A program made the translations under genes and the position numbers. From Haliscomenobacter sp. (GTDB lineage Bacteria; Bacteroidota; Bacteroidia; Chitinophagales; Saprospiraceae), in the NCBI RefSeq assembly GCF_016718685.1, contig NZ_JADKCX010000094.1, positions 1-20,166 of the forward strand: a stretch of 20,166 nucleotides of DNA, in the 5' to 3' direction. Under the pieces are notes generated by a model. The model was not told the origin of the DNA. It saw only the letters and a program-made list of their open reading frames with translations, and made no database searches. Shown here in pieces: positions 1-7,707 of the stretch; positions within the stretch are counted from its first letter, which is position 1, and the number at the start of each line of letters is the position of its first letter.

Positions 1-75
1 AAAAATGCTCATCATCATTCAACGTTTGAAAGGTTTGTCCCTGGCCAATGGGGGCACGAGTTGTTTGATGGATGA
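1..75 (+). CDS. 3' end of an unidentified gene (partial)
   Basis: Frame 1 is open from the left edge to a TGA at 73-75 and encodes 24 residues ending FVPGQWGHELFDG. The peptide has protein-like composition, with three consecutive His residues and aromatic and Gly residues near the end. It runs towards the oppositely oriented molybdenum hydroxylase genes, so the next 175 bases are a convergent junction. The fragment is too short to assign to a family, and a chance open frame is possible. Confidence 0.4.
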   Translation, partial: KNAHHHSTFERFVPGQWGHELFDG

Positions 76-90
76 GATAAAACCGTAGAA

Positions 91-113
91 AGTGAAAAGT
101 GAAAAGTGAAAAG
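91..113 (+). repeat. heptamer tandem repeat, GTGAAAA orientation (left arm)
   Basis: About three units of GTGAAAA with a 7-base period. They are the reverse complement of the longer CACTTTT array at 197-251, so the two arrays form inverted arms around an 83-base spacer that holds a small hairpin. Confidence 0.8.
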
Positions 114-122
114 CAGGTACAC

Positions 123-139
123 CAGTTGTTTTTCAACTG
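123..139. terminator. small hairpin in convergent junction
   Basis: CAGTTG (123-128) and CAACTG (134-139) are perfect complements around a five-T loop, followed on the + strand by a T-rich stretch. It lies about 50 bases after the stop at 73-75 and between the two repeat arms at 91-113 and 197-253. It could terminate transcription from the left-hand gene. The six-pair stem is AT-rich and weak, so this is a modest call. Confidence 0.35.
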
Positions 140-196
140 TTTGGATTGATTTTTCTGAGCTTAAAGTTTGGAATTAAAGTGAAAGCGCATTTTTTT

Positions 197-253
197 CACT
201 TTTCACTTTTCACTTTTCACTTTTCACTTTTCACTTTTCACTTTCACTTTTCA
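197..253 (+). repeat. heptamer tandem repeat, CACTTTT orientation (right arm)
   Basis: Units of CACTTTT begin at 197, 204, 211, 218, 225 and 232. A six-base unit (CACTTT) follows at 239 and a further CACTTTT at 245. The next partial repeat supplies the TCA at 251-253, which is the TGA stop codon of the minus-strand molybdopterin subunit. The array is the reverse complement of 91-113, so the transcript could fold into a long stem. Such heptamer arrays can vary in unit number by slippage. No spacers are present, so it is not a CRISPR. Confidence 0.85.
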
Positions 254-2072
254 TAGCATCGCTAAAACCTTCTCTGGCGTAAAAGGCATATGCCGCAAAG
301 CCTTGCCCGTCAGCGCCAAAAACGCATTCGCCACCGCTGGCCCAATAAAGGGCAAGCCTGCTTCACCCAAACCTGAAGGCGCCTCTTGAGAGTCGATGAA
401 CTTCACCTCCAGGGTTTCCGGTACATCCTCCATGCGCAAGATTGGATAATCGTGGAAATTCGACTGCTGCGCCTCCCCATTTTTGATCGTGATGCTTTCG
501 TGAAATATGCTGCTCAAACCCATGAGCAGAGAACCCTCCGTTTGCGCCTTGGCATTGTCTGGCTGTACAATCACTCCGCCGTCCACTGCAGCCCAGATGT
601 GGTGGACCTTGATTTTGCCTGTTGCCCGATCCAGTGAAATTTCACAAATCCCTGCGCCAGGACTACCACTACGTTCCGCAAAAGCAATCCCCATTGCCCG
701 ACCTGCGGGTAGTTTTTTGCCCCAGCCAGCCATTTCAGCCACGGTTTCGAGTACTTTTAAAGCACGTGGATGGTTGCGCATCAGGTGGCGGCGGTACTGA
801 TAAGGGTCTTTTTTCTGATCGTGGGCAACTTCATCGATAAAAGCCTCGATGGCGTATTTGTTGGGGCCATGTCCTACAGCGCGCCAATGTTTGGTGCGCA
901 TGCCATGATCTATGGCGCGCAATTCAATTTGTAAGTCAGGCAGGGTATAAAAAGGCATTTCAGCGCCACTAGCCAGGAGGTTGTCCCCCGTGCCTGAAAT
1001 GATGTATTTCCAGGCGCTGTTTTTGTAAGTGGCGCTGTACACCTTGCTGGCATCTTTGAGCGCATTGTTCAGGTCGCCCTTGGCTTCCAGGCTGCGGCCC
1101 TTACGGTTCTCATCCATGACCAGTGCAGTATATTCGGCGTAAGCTTGCTCACTGTTGTGGCTGGCGGCTTTGGCCCCTGTACTCCACTGAATTTTGAGTT
1201 GCGCTTTGACTTTTAAGGCTTTTTCCAGCGTGTCCGCTACTACACCTATGCCGTGCCCCAGGGTAACCAGGTCAATTACCCCACTGATTTTGCGGATTTC
1301 ATCCGAGTTGAGCAAGGTGGGTTTGGAACCATTGACAGGTGATCGGCTGATTGCCCACAAACCATCCCGGAATGCGCACATCGATGGCGTATTTGGCGCT
1401 GCCGTTTACTTTGGCGGGCATGTCGCAGCGCTCAATGTCGGGATTGCCGATCAGGCGAAATTTTTGGGGTCTTTTAATTGGGCAGCGGGGATTTGGGGCA
1501 TTTTTTCGGGCAGGGTGGCAAAACTGGCCACTTCGCCATAACTGATCTTGCGGTTGCTGGCGCGGTGAATGACCATACTGGGTTCAGTGCTCAGTTCGGC
1601 CAGCGGCACATTTCCATTTTTTAGCCACACTGTCCATCAATACATAACGCGCTTGCGCTCCGGCTTGCCGCAAACTCTCGTAATAACCCGATACCGCTCG
1701 GCTGCCCACCGTCATCATGCGCCCGCCCCAGGCACCAGGGCCATACACTTTGGGCTCAATGGGCGAGTATTCGATCTGAACTTTGGCCCAATCGGCGTCC
1801 AGTTCTTCGGCAAAAATGGCGGGCAACGCAGTCATGGAACCTTGCCCCATCTCCGCCGCAGGGTTGTAAATGGTGATGCGGCCATCGGGGCGGATGTGCA
1901 CCCAGGCGCTGATGGCTGGGCCTTTGTCTTCGGGGCTCAATGCGGTTTCGGAACCATCCATTGCCCATTTGGGCAAAATGGCCGAAGCCGTTACGGCAAG
2001 GTAATTCCTCCGGCAGCGCGTAGAAACTTGCGCCGGGAGAGGGCAGGAGGAGGGTGTGTTGCTCTTGCTCAT
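251..2072 (-). CDS. xanthine dehydrogenase-family molybdopterin-binding subunit, IorB-like (frameshifted, internal deletion)
   Basis: Large catalytic subunit of a periplasmic molybdenum hydroxylase of the isoquinoline 1-oxidoreductase beta type. Such enzymes hydroxylate N-heterocycles or oxidise aldehydes using a molybdopterin cofactor. ATG at 2072 starts MSKSNTPSS, and a Tat motif SRRKFLRAAGGI is readable one frame over near 2030. The recognisable order is then AISAWVHIRPDGRI, MGQGSMTALPAI, ELSTEPSMVIHRAS, LKDPKNFRLIGNPDIE, DMPAKVNGSAKYAIDVR, a central part, and the C-terminal LGEAGLPFIGPAVANAF with the conserved Glu. The frame breaks at about 2035, 1995, 1620 and 1370; the open pieces are 1584-2078 and 251-1381. 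About 130 residues expected between YSATYKN and SAWKYIISGTGDN are missing (near 1020). It starts two bases after the small subunit's stop, so the two are probably translated together. The family is clear; the substrate is unknown. Confidence 0.85.
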
Positions 2073-2074
2073 GG

Positions 2075-2529
2075 TCAAATTTCTTTTGCAGCCAGTTCAA
2101 TGGCTTTGAGGATGCGCATATAAGTTCCACAACGGCACAATACGCCGTTCATGTGGCTGATGATTTCTTCCCGACTGGGCTTTTTCTTTTCGTTCAGCAG
2201 GGCAGCGGCCTGCATGATTTGGCCGGATTGGCAATAGCCGCATTGCGCCACCTGCTCTTCTAGCCAGGCTTTTTGCAGGGTGATCGGCATTGGCGAAAGC
2301 CCTTCAATGGTGGTTATGCTGCGTTTTCGACCGCAGAAATGGGCATCACGCAGGCGCGAATGGGCTGCCCGTCGAGGTGTAAGTGCAGGCGCCGCAATAG
2401 GATTTGCCACAACTGTATTTGGTGCCCGTGAGCCCCAGGTGTTCGCGCAATACCCAGAGTAAGGCGGTATCGGGCTCGGCATTCAGCGTCTTTTTTTTCA
2501 CCGTTGATGGTGAGCGTGTAGGTAGCCAT
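2075..2529 (-). CDS. (2Fe-2S)-binding small subunit of the molybdenum hydroxylase, IorA-like (frameshifted)
   Basis: Electron-transfer subunit carrying two [2Fe-2S] clusters that pass electrons from the molybdenum centre to an external acceptor. ATG at 2529 starts MATYTLTINGEKK. A plant-type ferredoxin domain with CGKSYCGAC follows, then LHLDGQPIRACVMPISAVEN, then the helical second-cluster domain with CGYCQSGQIM and CRCGTY, ending ELAAKEI. The restored length of about 151 residues is normal for the family. Three single-base losses break it: at the T8 run near 2490, near 2385 and near 2328. The open pieces are 2314-2529 and 2075-2482. It is the first gene of the pair, and TGACCATG links its stop to the start of the large subunit. 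Confidence 0.87.
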
Positions 2530-2547
2530 GATATTAGGTTTGTGGGC

Positions 2548-2555
2548 TAAGATAA
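2548..2555 (-). promoter_or_regulatory. possible -7 box for the molybdenum hydroxylase genes
   Basis: On the minus strand this reads TATCTTAG, about 19 bases upstream of the small-subunit ATG. It resembles the Bacteroidota -7 consensus TAnnTTTG. No convincing -33 TTTG was found, so the call rests on position and similarity only. Confidence 0.25.
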
Positions 2556-2730
2556 GGCTTTTAGGGGTTAAGAAAGGATTGAGAGTGAGGGATTTGTAAG
2601 GGATTGGGCAAATGGGGGGAAAAGCCCCTGTTTTAGTATGGCTTGAACGCTGAGGCTTGTTTCTCAGTCGATTATTTTGTTGTGATTTTGCTAAAAGAAA
2701 GCCAAATTTGGGGATAAAATCGGCTCAAGA
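2556..2730. other. divergent intergenic region
   Basis: This stretch separates the minus-strand hydroxylase genes from the plus-strand AraC-type regulator. It is AT-rich towards 2670-2720, and no gene or strong palindrome was seen. The divergent layout makes it plausible that the regulator acts here, but no operator could be identified. Confidence 0.4.
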
Positions 2731-3766
2731 ATGTTCATAAAATCTATATTGTTTACCATTAGCTTTCTTGGTGTGGCCCAAGGAGCGGTGATTGCTTTTT
2801 TGATTTATCGCCATTCTAAAGAACCCGGACTGACCCGAAGCCTGTTGTCGCTTCTTTTTGCGATGTGGTCGCTGGCCATTTTGCTGATTACCCTGGTCAA
2901 TACTGGCTTGCTGGAAGAAAGCCCGGTGTTGGAGGCGCTGGAGTATTTTCTTGGTTTGACAGTTGGGCCATTTTTAAGCTTATACCTTTATCAAAGACGA
3001 CGCCCGTCTTTTGCTCTTTTCCCTTTTTCTAGATTGCTACATTTTATACCTGGGCTGATTTTTTTGCTGTATGCAGTTTATCAGATAGCGGTTTACGGCG
3101 TTTTGACCTTCAACATTGTTTTGGTTATGCTGCACATGCAAGTTTATTTGATCGGGAACAGCATCTATTATTTTACAAAAGAAGGACAGCGCTTTGCGGC
3201 AAAAAGGGATTAGGCACCTTTACTTTTGCTGTTGCCAGCTGTCGTGGGCATTTCCCAGTGGCTGCGGTTTTATTTTTCCAACTATCCTGCCTTTGATTTG
3301 ATTCATTCCTTCGGTTACTTCACTGAGTTTTTATGGCATTACCCTGCTTGGTTTTCATCGATCCGCTTTGTTGGAAACCAGCCTCAAAACAACTTTCAAA
3401 CTGCCGAACAACCTCCTGCTGGAGCATAAAATCAATGAATTGGAGTGTTTGATTCAAAAGGAAAAGTGGTATAAAAAACCGACCTCAGCCTCAATCAAGT
3501 AGCCTTTGGCCATGCAGCTCCATCCCAATCAGTTGTCGGCACTGATCAATCAGTACTTTCAGAAAAATTTCCGGGAGTTCATCAATACCTACCGCATTGA
3601 AAACGCAAAATCTCTGCTTTTGGATCCAGATGCGGAGCGTTGGACCATTGAAGCGATTGCGGGAGAATCCGGCTTTCAATCCCGTTCGGCTTTTTATCAG
3701 GCTTTTAAAACGATAGAGGGGGTTACTCCAACTCAATTCAAAAAATCAGCTACTCGAGGTGTGTAA
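2731..3766 (+). CDS. membrane-anchored AraC-family transcriptional regulator (frameshifted)
   Basis: Multi-pass membrane protein with a C-terminal AraC/XylS DNA-binding domain, presumed to sense an envelope signal and regulate nearby genes. From ATG 2731, hydrophobic segments include FIKSILFTISFLGVAQGAVI, SLLFAMWSLAILLITLV, FLGLTVGPFLSLYL, FIPGLIFLLYAVYQIAV, NIVLVMLHMQVYLIG and, in another frame, LLLPAVVGISQWLRFYF. About seven are expected in the family. A linker containing LLLEHKINELECLIQKEKW follows, then helix-turn-helix 1 (DLSLNQVA, LAMQLHPNQLSALI) and helix-turn-helix 2 (WTIEAIAGESGFQSRSAFYQ) ending GVTPTQFKK. The frame breaks near 3213, 3345 and 3480-3500; the open pieces are 2731-3213, 3226-3429 and 3506-3766. 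The restored length of about 345 residues fits the family. It is divergent from the hydroxylase genes, but the target is unknown. Confidence 0.85.
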
Positions 3767-3860
3767 AAACGTGTTTTATAAAAAGATGTCCTGATTCTCA
3801 TTATCCGTACAAAGTGTGGGCTTTCACTTTTAACAGCATACGTAATGCTTTCGTTTCTTG

Positions 3861-5237
3861 ATGAAAAATCACACGATGAAAGTTTACACAAGAATTTTGC
3901 TGCTGTTGCTGCTGGCAGGAATATTGGTAAAAGGATCTGCACAAAAGATGGTGTTTCCAGACAAACAATGGCTGAAATACGCCCAGGAAGTCGACGCAGG
4001 GTTTTCCCAAGCGGGTTTGGACAGCTTGCACCGCCAATTTGACCGCCTGGGTAGCGCTGCGCTCCTGGTGGTCGTGGATGGAAAAGTGGCCATCGACTGG
4101 GGTGAAACGTCCCGGCGATTTATGCTGACTTCTGCCCGGAAAAGCCTGATGAGCGCCATGATTGGCATTTATGCGAGCAAGGGCAAAATCAACCTGAATA
4201 GTACCCTCGCGGAGTTGGGCATTGATGACGTTCAGGCCCTGACTGAGAGCGAAAAACAGGCCAGAGTGATCGATCTCTTGGCCGCCCGCTCGGGCATTTA
4301 TTTGCCTTCGGCTTATTCGCTCAAAAGTATGATCGAAAACCTGCCCGCACGCGGCTCGCCCGTGCCGGGCGAAAAAATGGGTGTACAACAACTGGGACTT
4401 CAATACCCTTGCCAGCATTTTTAAACAACAAACCGGTAAGGATTTTTTTGAAGCGTTTCAGTCCGAAATCGCCCAAGTTGTGAACATGCAGGATTTTCGA
4501 CTCATGGACAGCTACTACCGTTATGAAATGGATAAATCGCGGCATCCAGCATACCTCTTCAAACTCTCCGCACGGGATTTTGCCCGCTTTGGGCATTTGT
4601 ACCTGAATCAGGGCTTATGGAAGGACAAACAAATTGTGCCTCAGGATTGGGTAGAAAAAAGCACCAAAGCTTACACCGAAGACACCGGCGTACGGTTTCA
4701 AAACTTTGGAAGTTATGGTTTGCTCTGGTGGACGATGGACATTCAGGGCGTCCGGGCATATTATGCCTCTGGTGCTGGCGGCCAGCGCTTATATGTAGTG
4801 CCCGCCCTCAACATGGTGATCGCCCATTTGTCCAACAACTACTTCGAAAATCGCCTGGGCGAGGTGGAGTGAAAGACTGGTAGAAAACCTGCTGGCTCGA
4901 ACTGGGGCAGCCAAGCCCAAGCAAAACTGGTTGAACAAACGGCGGTTCAAAAAACCAACCCAAACGTAGCTCTTGACCTCGAATCCGCAGCAAATTTCAA
5001 GGCACTTACCCAACACCCGCGCCTGGGCAGGTTTCAAAATCAAACTGCAAATGACGCGCTCAGCCTCCAAACGAGCATCAGTTATTTCGTTTGCTGCCCT
5101 GGGGGCAATGACACTTTTTTGTGGAGGACATTGAAATAAAGGCGGAGTTCAAAGCGGGTACAGCGGAGCAGCGGTACAAGGTGGAGAATGTAATGAATGG
5201 GCAAAGGGGCTTGGATAAGGTGATTTTGTATTATTGA
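3861..5237 (+). CDS. secreted beta-lactamase-family serine hydrolase with C-terminal beta domain (frameshifted)
   Basis: Class C beta-lactamase/penicillin-binding-protein fold, likely a periplasmic or secreted esterase or peptidase. ATG 3861 gives a signal peptide (LLLLLLAGILVKGSAQ); ATG 3876 is an alternative start. Catalytic SxxK is TSARKS, with Ser about 91 and Lys about 94. The Tyr motif is VYNNWDFN, and SGAGGQ stands where the K/HxG motif is expected. The frame breaks at the A6 run near 4378 and near 4870. The open pieces are 3861-4424 and 4381-4872, then ERLVENLLARTG to 4969. Patched reading across 4970-5237 gives ANFQGTYPTPAPG, FKIKLQM, LSLQTEHQLFRLLP, GNDTFFVEDIEIKAEFKAG and a stop at 5235-5237. 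That looks like a DUF3471-type C-terminal domain. The hydrolase call is firm; the tail is a reconstruction. Confidence 0.83.
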
Positions 5238-5298
5238 GGGGGTGAGCCGGGAGCTGGTAAGCCCAAGTCTTCCAACCAAAACATCGCGCTGCCGCTGT

Positions 5299-5318
5299 TA
5301 CGGGTCTCCAGGCCCGTA
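5299..5318. repeat. palindrome 1 of 4, CTCCAG core
   Basis: TACGGGTCTCCAGGCCCGTA folds with outer stem TACGGG/CCCGTA around a core that differs by one base from the GTCTCCAGAC shared by the other copies. A T·G wobble and a C-G pair extend the stem inwards. Confidence 0.75.
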
Positions 5319-5327
5319 CCATTATCT

Positions 5328-5345
5328 GCACGTCTCCAGACGTGC
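5328..5345. repeat. palindrome 2 of 4, CTCCAG core
   Basis: GCACGTCTCCAGACGTGC is a perfect inverted repeat, with an 8-base stem and CC at the centre. The outer stem GCAC/GTGC differs from that of copy 1, while the core GTCTCCAGAC is shared. Confidence 0.8.
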
Positions 5346-5436
5346 GTAATAAAAAGAAAATGAGTTTTTTAACCCTTAAACCAAGCCCTATCTAATAAGC
5401 AGCTTGTTCTTTTCGTTTAACATGGTGCATACTCAT

Positions 5437-5450
5437 GCGTCTGGAGACGC
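5437..5450. repeat. palindrome 3 of 4, CTGGAG core
   Basis: GCGTCTGGAGACGC is a perfect inverted repeat. Its core GTCTGGAGAC is the reverse complement of the core in copies 1 and 2, so this copy is inverted relative to them. Confidence 0.78.
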
Positions 5451-5460
5451 GGGAATATTG

Positions 5461-5483
5461 GTTCAAGTCTGGAGACGTTGAAC
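5461..5483. repeat. palindrome 4 of 4, CTGGAG core
   Basis: The core GTCTGGAGAC at 5467-5476 lies between GTTCAA (5461-5466) and TTGAAC (5478-5483), a perfect six-base outer stem of new sequence. It has the same orientation as copy 3. Confidence 0.75.
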
Positions 5484-5539
5484 CAGCATTGTGCTTAAAG
5501 GCTCATGGGTAAGACTTGAACTAGCGGATAGGAGTTTAC

Positions 5540-5547
5540 TATTTTTA
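5540..5547 (+). promoter_or_regulatory. possible -7 element immediately before the DUF5009 gene
   Basis: TATTTTTA lies three bases before ATG 5551, inside GAGTTTACTATTTTTAAG. A near-identical element (16 of 18 bases) sits upstream of the permease gene at 12821-12838. If it is the -7 box, the transcript would be leaderless or nearly so. No clear -33 box was found. Confidence 0.35.
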
Positions 5548-5550
5548 AGC

Positions 5551-6714
5551 ATGAAAAACAAACGCCTACCCTCCATCGATATCCTGCGGGCAGTGACCAT
5601 GCTGCTCATGATTTTTGTCAACGATCTCTGGAGTTTGACCCATGTGCCCAACTGGCTATTGCATACCGCCGCCGAAGAGGATGGGATGGGCTTGTCGGAT
5701 GTGGTGTTTCCCGCTTTTTTGTTCATTGTAGGCCTGTCTATTCCACACGCGCTGAAGGCGCGTTTGGCAAAAGGAGCATCCAAAGGCTCGGTAATGCTGC
5801 ACATCCTCAGCAGAAGCTTAGCTTTGTTGGTCATGGGCTTGTTCATGGTCAATCTGGAAAACATCGATGCGGCCCAATTGCTGATCCGCAAGGAATATTG
5901 GCAAATTTTGATGGCCCTGGCCTTTATGCTCATTTGGAACAATTACCGCAGCCCAATGGTCTTGGGCGTCATTCCGACTGTGTTGCTCAAAATTTTGGGT
6001 TGGCTCATTTTGGCCTTTTTGGCTTCCATTTACAAAAGCGCCTCAGGCGAGTGGATGATGACCCATTGGTGGGGCATTCTGGGCTTGATCGGCTGGGCCT
6101 ATTTGGTCGTTGCACTACTTTATCTGTGGATTGGGGATAAAATGTGGTGGTTGGCCGTAGCCTGCATCGTGCTGCTGCTGCTCAATGTCAATGAATTTGT
6201 TCGGCTGCTAGGTTTCGATTTCCAATTGGTGATCAGCGCATCCACGCACGCCAGTGTGATGCTGGGCGTACTGACCACGGTGATTTATACCCAACTCGCC
6301 GCCAAAGACCAATTGAAGCTGCTGATTCCGGGTTTGATTGGATTAGCCATCCTGCTGATTGCTTTTGGTTTTGCCACCCGACCCGAATGGGGCATTTCCA
6401 AAATTCGCGCTACGCCTTCCTGGACAAGCATTTGTGCCGGAATTACGATGTTGGCCTTTGTGCTGCTGCATTTCATCGCGGATGTAAAGGGGCAAACCAG
6501 ATGGGCTGACTTTATAGCTCCGGCAGGATCGAGTACCTTGACTTGTTACCTGATGCCGTATTTTGCCTATGCATTTGTCGAACTTCTGGGCTGGAGTTTG
6601 CCTGCGATATTGACAGATGGGGCGATTGGGCTGTTGAAATCCACGCTCTTTGCGCTACTGGTTATTCAGGTTACTGGCTTGTTGAATCGGGTTCAGATTG
6701 GATTGAAAATTTGA
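5551..6714 (+). CDS. DUF5009 / heparan-alpha-glucosaminide N-acetyltransferase-like membrane protein
   Basis: Intact 387-residue multi-pass membrane protein. By family it should move an acyl group (acetyl in human HGSNAT) across the membrane onto a sugar or other extracytoplasmic acceptor. ATG 5551 gives MKNKRLPSIDILRAVTMLLM, the typical start of this family; an upstream in-frame extension to 5491 runs into the palindrome region and is not believed. Signatures are MIFVNDLWSL, WLLHTAAEEDGMGLSDVVFP with a His at about 38 in a position like the acyl-accepting His of HGSNAT, then FLFIVGLSIPHALKARL. About ten further hydrophobic segments follow, with TCYLMPYFAYAF near the C-terminus. Its 3' end overlaps the convergent oxidoreductase by 22 bases. 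This is one of only two large genes here with no frame break. The substrate is unknown. Confidence 0.88.
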   Translation: MKNKRLPSIDILRAVTMLLMIFVNDLWSLTHVPNWLLHTAAEEDGMGLSDVVFPAFLFIVGLSIPHALKARLAKGASKGSVMLHILSRSLALLVMGLFMVNLENIDAAQLLIRKEYWQILMALAFMLIWNNYRSPMVLGVIPTVLLKILGWLILAFLASIYKSASGEWMMTHWWGILGLIGWAYLVVALLYLWIGDKMWWLAVACIVLLLLNVNEFVRLLGFDFQLVISASTHASVMLGVLTTVIYTQLAAKDQLKLLIPGLIGLAILLIAFGFATRPEWGISKIRATPSWTSICAGITMLAFVLLHFIADVKGQTRWADFIAPAGSSTLTCYLMPYFAYAFVELLGWSLPAILTDGAIGLLKSTLFALLVIQVTGLLNRVQIGLKI

Positions 6715-7707
6715 TTCTTCATCACTGCACTCACAATCGAAAACGATTTAAGCTTTGCCTCCATATCGTAAATATGGCTGGTAATCATCAATTCATCGAT
6801 GCTGGTTTCGTCAACAAATGCAGACAATTCTCTTTGCAGGGTTTGTTTACTCCCGGTAAACGTGTAATACATCATGCTTTGTAGGGCATGCTGCACGTCG
6901 GGGTTATTAAAAACGTCAGGCAATGGTGCCGGAGCTTGTAATGGTTTTCGCTCATTGGTAATGATGCCCAGGAACATTCGATAAAGGCTGGTGGACAAAA
7001 AACTCGGCTTCTTCATCCGTGTCGGCAGCCAGCACATTTACACAAGCCATTACATAAGGCTTGTCTAGTTGGGCAGAGGGGCGAAAATTCTTTCGGTAAA
7101 TCTCTATAGCGGTCTTGAACAGTCTTGGCGCAAAATGTGCCGCAAAGGCATACGGCAGTCCTAAAGCGGCAGCAAGGTAGGCACTATCTGTACTTGAACC
7201 CAATATCCACAAGGGCACCTCTACTCCTTCTCCCGGGAATGCCCTTACTTTAGAGCCTTTGTTGTTGGTGCTGAAATATTGTTGCAATTGCAAAATCTCC
7301 CCTTGAAAATCATAATCAAGTTGACTATTGTTTCTGCGCAAGGCCAATGCAGTCAGTTGGTCGGTTCCCGGAGCTCTTCCCAGCCCTAAGTCAATTTTGT
7401 CTGGATAAATACTTGCCAGCGTTCCAAACTGTTCAGCTACAGCTAAAGGGCTGTGATTGGGAAGCATGATCCCGCCAGAACCTACCCGAATTTTCCCTGC
7501 TGTGCATCCGGCGATATGCCCAATCAACACCGCCGTAGCCGAACTGGCAATGTGTTCCATATTGTGATGCTCAGCTAGCCAAATTCTCTTGTAACCGAGC
7601 GATTCCGCATGCCGAGCAACTTCAACGGTATTCCTGATTGCTGTAGCTGCATTATTACCCTCTGAAACAACCGCTAATTCTAACACAGATACCGGAATAT
7701 GCTTCAT
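6693..7707 (-). CDS. LLM-class flavin-dependent oxidoreductase, luciferase-family group 1 (one frameshift)
   Basis: FMN-dependent oxidoreductase of the bacterial luciferase-like fold, cytoplasmic, resembling the YhbW/MsnO8 group; its natural substrate is generally unknown. ATG 7707 gives MKHIPVSVLELAVVSEGNN, the usual start. Typical motifs are GYKRIWLAEHHNMEHIASSA, IRVGSGGIMLPNHSPLAVAE, KIDLGLGRAPGTDQLT, VPLWILGSSTDSAYLAAALG and VNVLAADTDEEA. The frame breaks at an A6 run (6997-7002, T6 on the coding strand): removing one base turns EEAEFFVHQ into EEAEFLSTSLYRMF and continues to the stop at 6693. The open pieces are 6952-7707 and 6693-7037. The restored length of about 338 residues is normal. 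The frame stays open a further 80 codons upstream of 7707, but that extension is not part of the family domain. Confidence 0.88.

Noticed and set aside
197..253. possible CRISPR array
   Set aside because: The repeats are seven bases and directly tandem with no spacers, and no cas genes are present.
1569..2123. 184-codon open frame on the plus strand
   Set aside because: It is antisense to the N-terminal half of the molybdopterin subunit, where conserved motifs such as MGQGSMTALPAI are on the minus strand.
3801..4418. 205-codon open frame on the minus strand
   Set aside because: It is antisense to the serine hydrolase with its SxxK motif; the protein is low in structure-like pattern and rich in Gln and His typical of shadow frames.
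5491..5550. upstream extension of the DUF5009 protein (20 codons)
   Set aside because: Family members start at the equivalent of ATG 5551, and the extension is encoded just after the palindrome cluster with no conserved sequence.
5463..5942. 159-codon open frame on the minus strand
   Set aside because: It is antisense to the intact DUF5009 gene and extends into the palindrome cluster; no family features.
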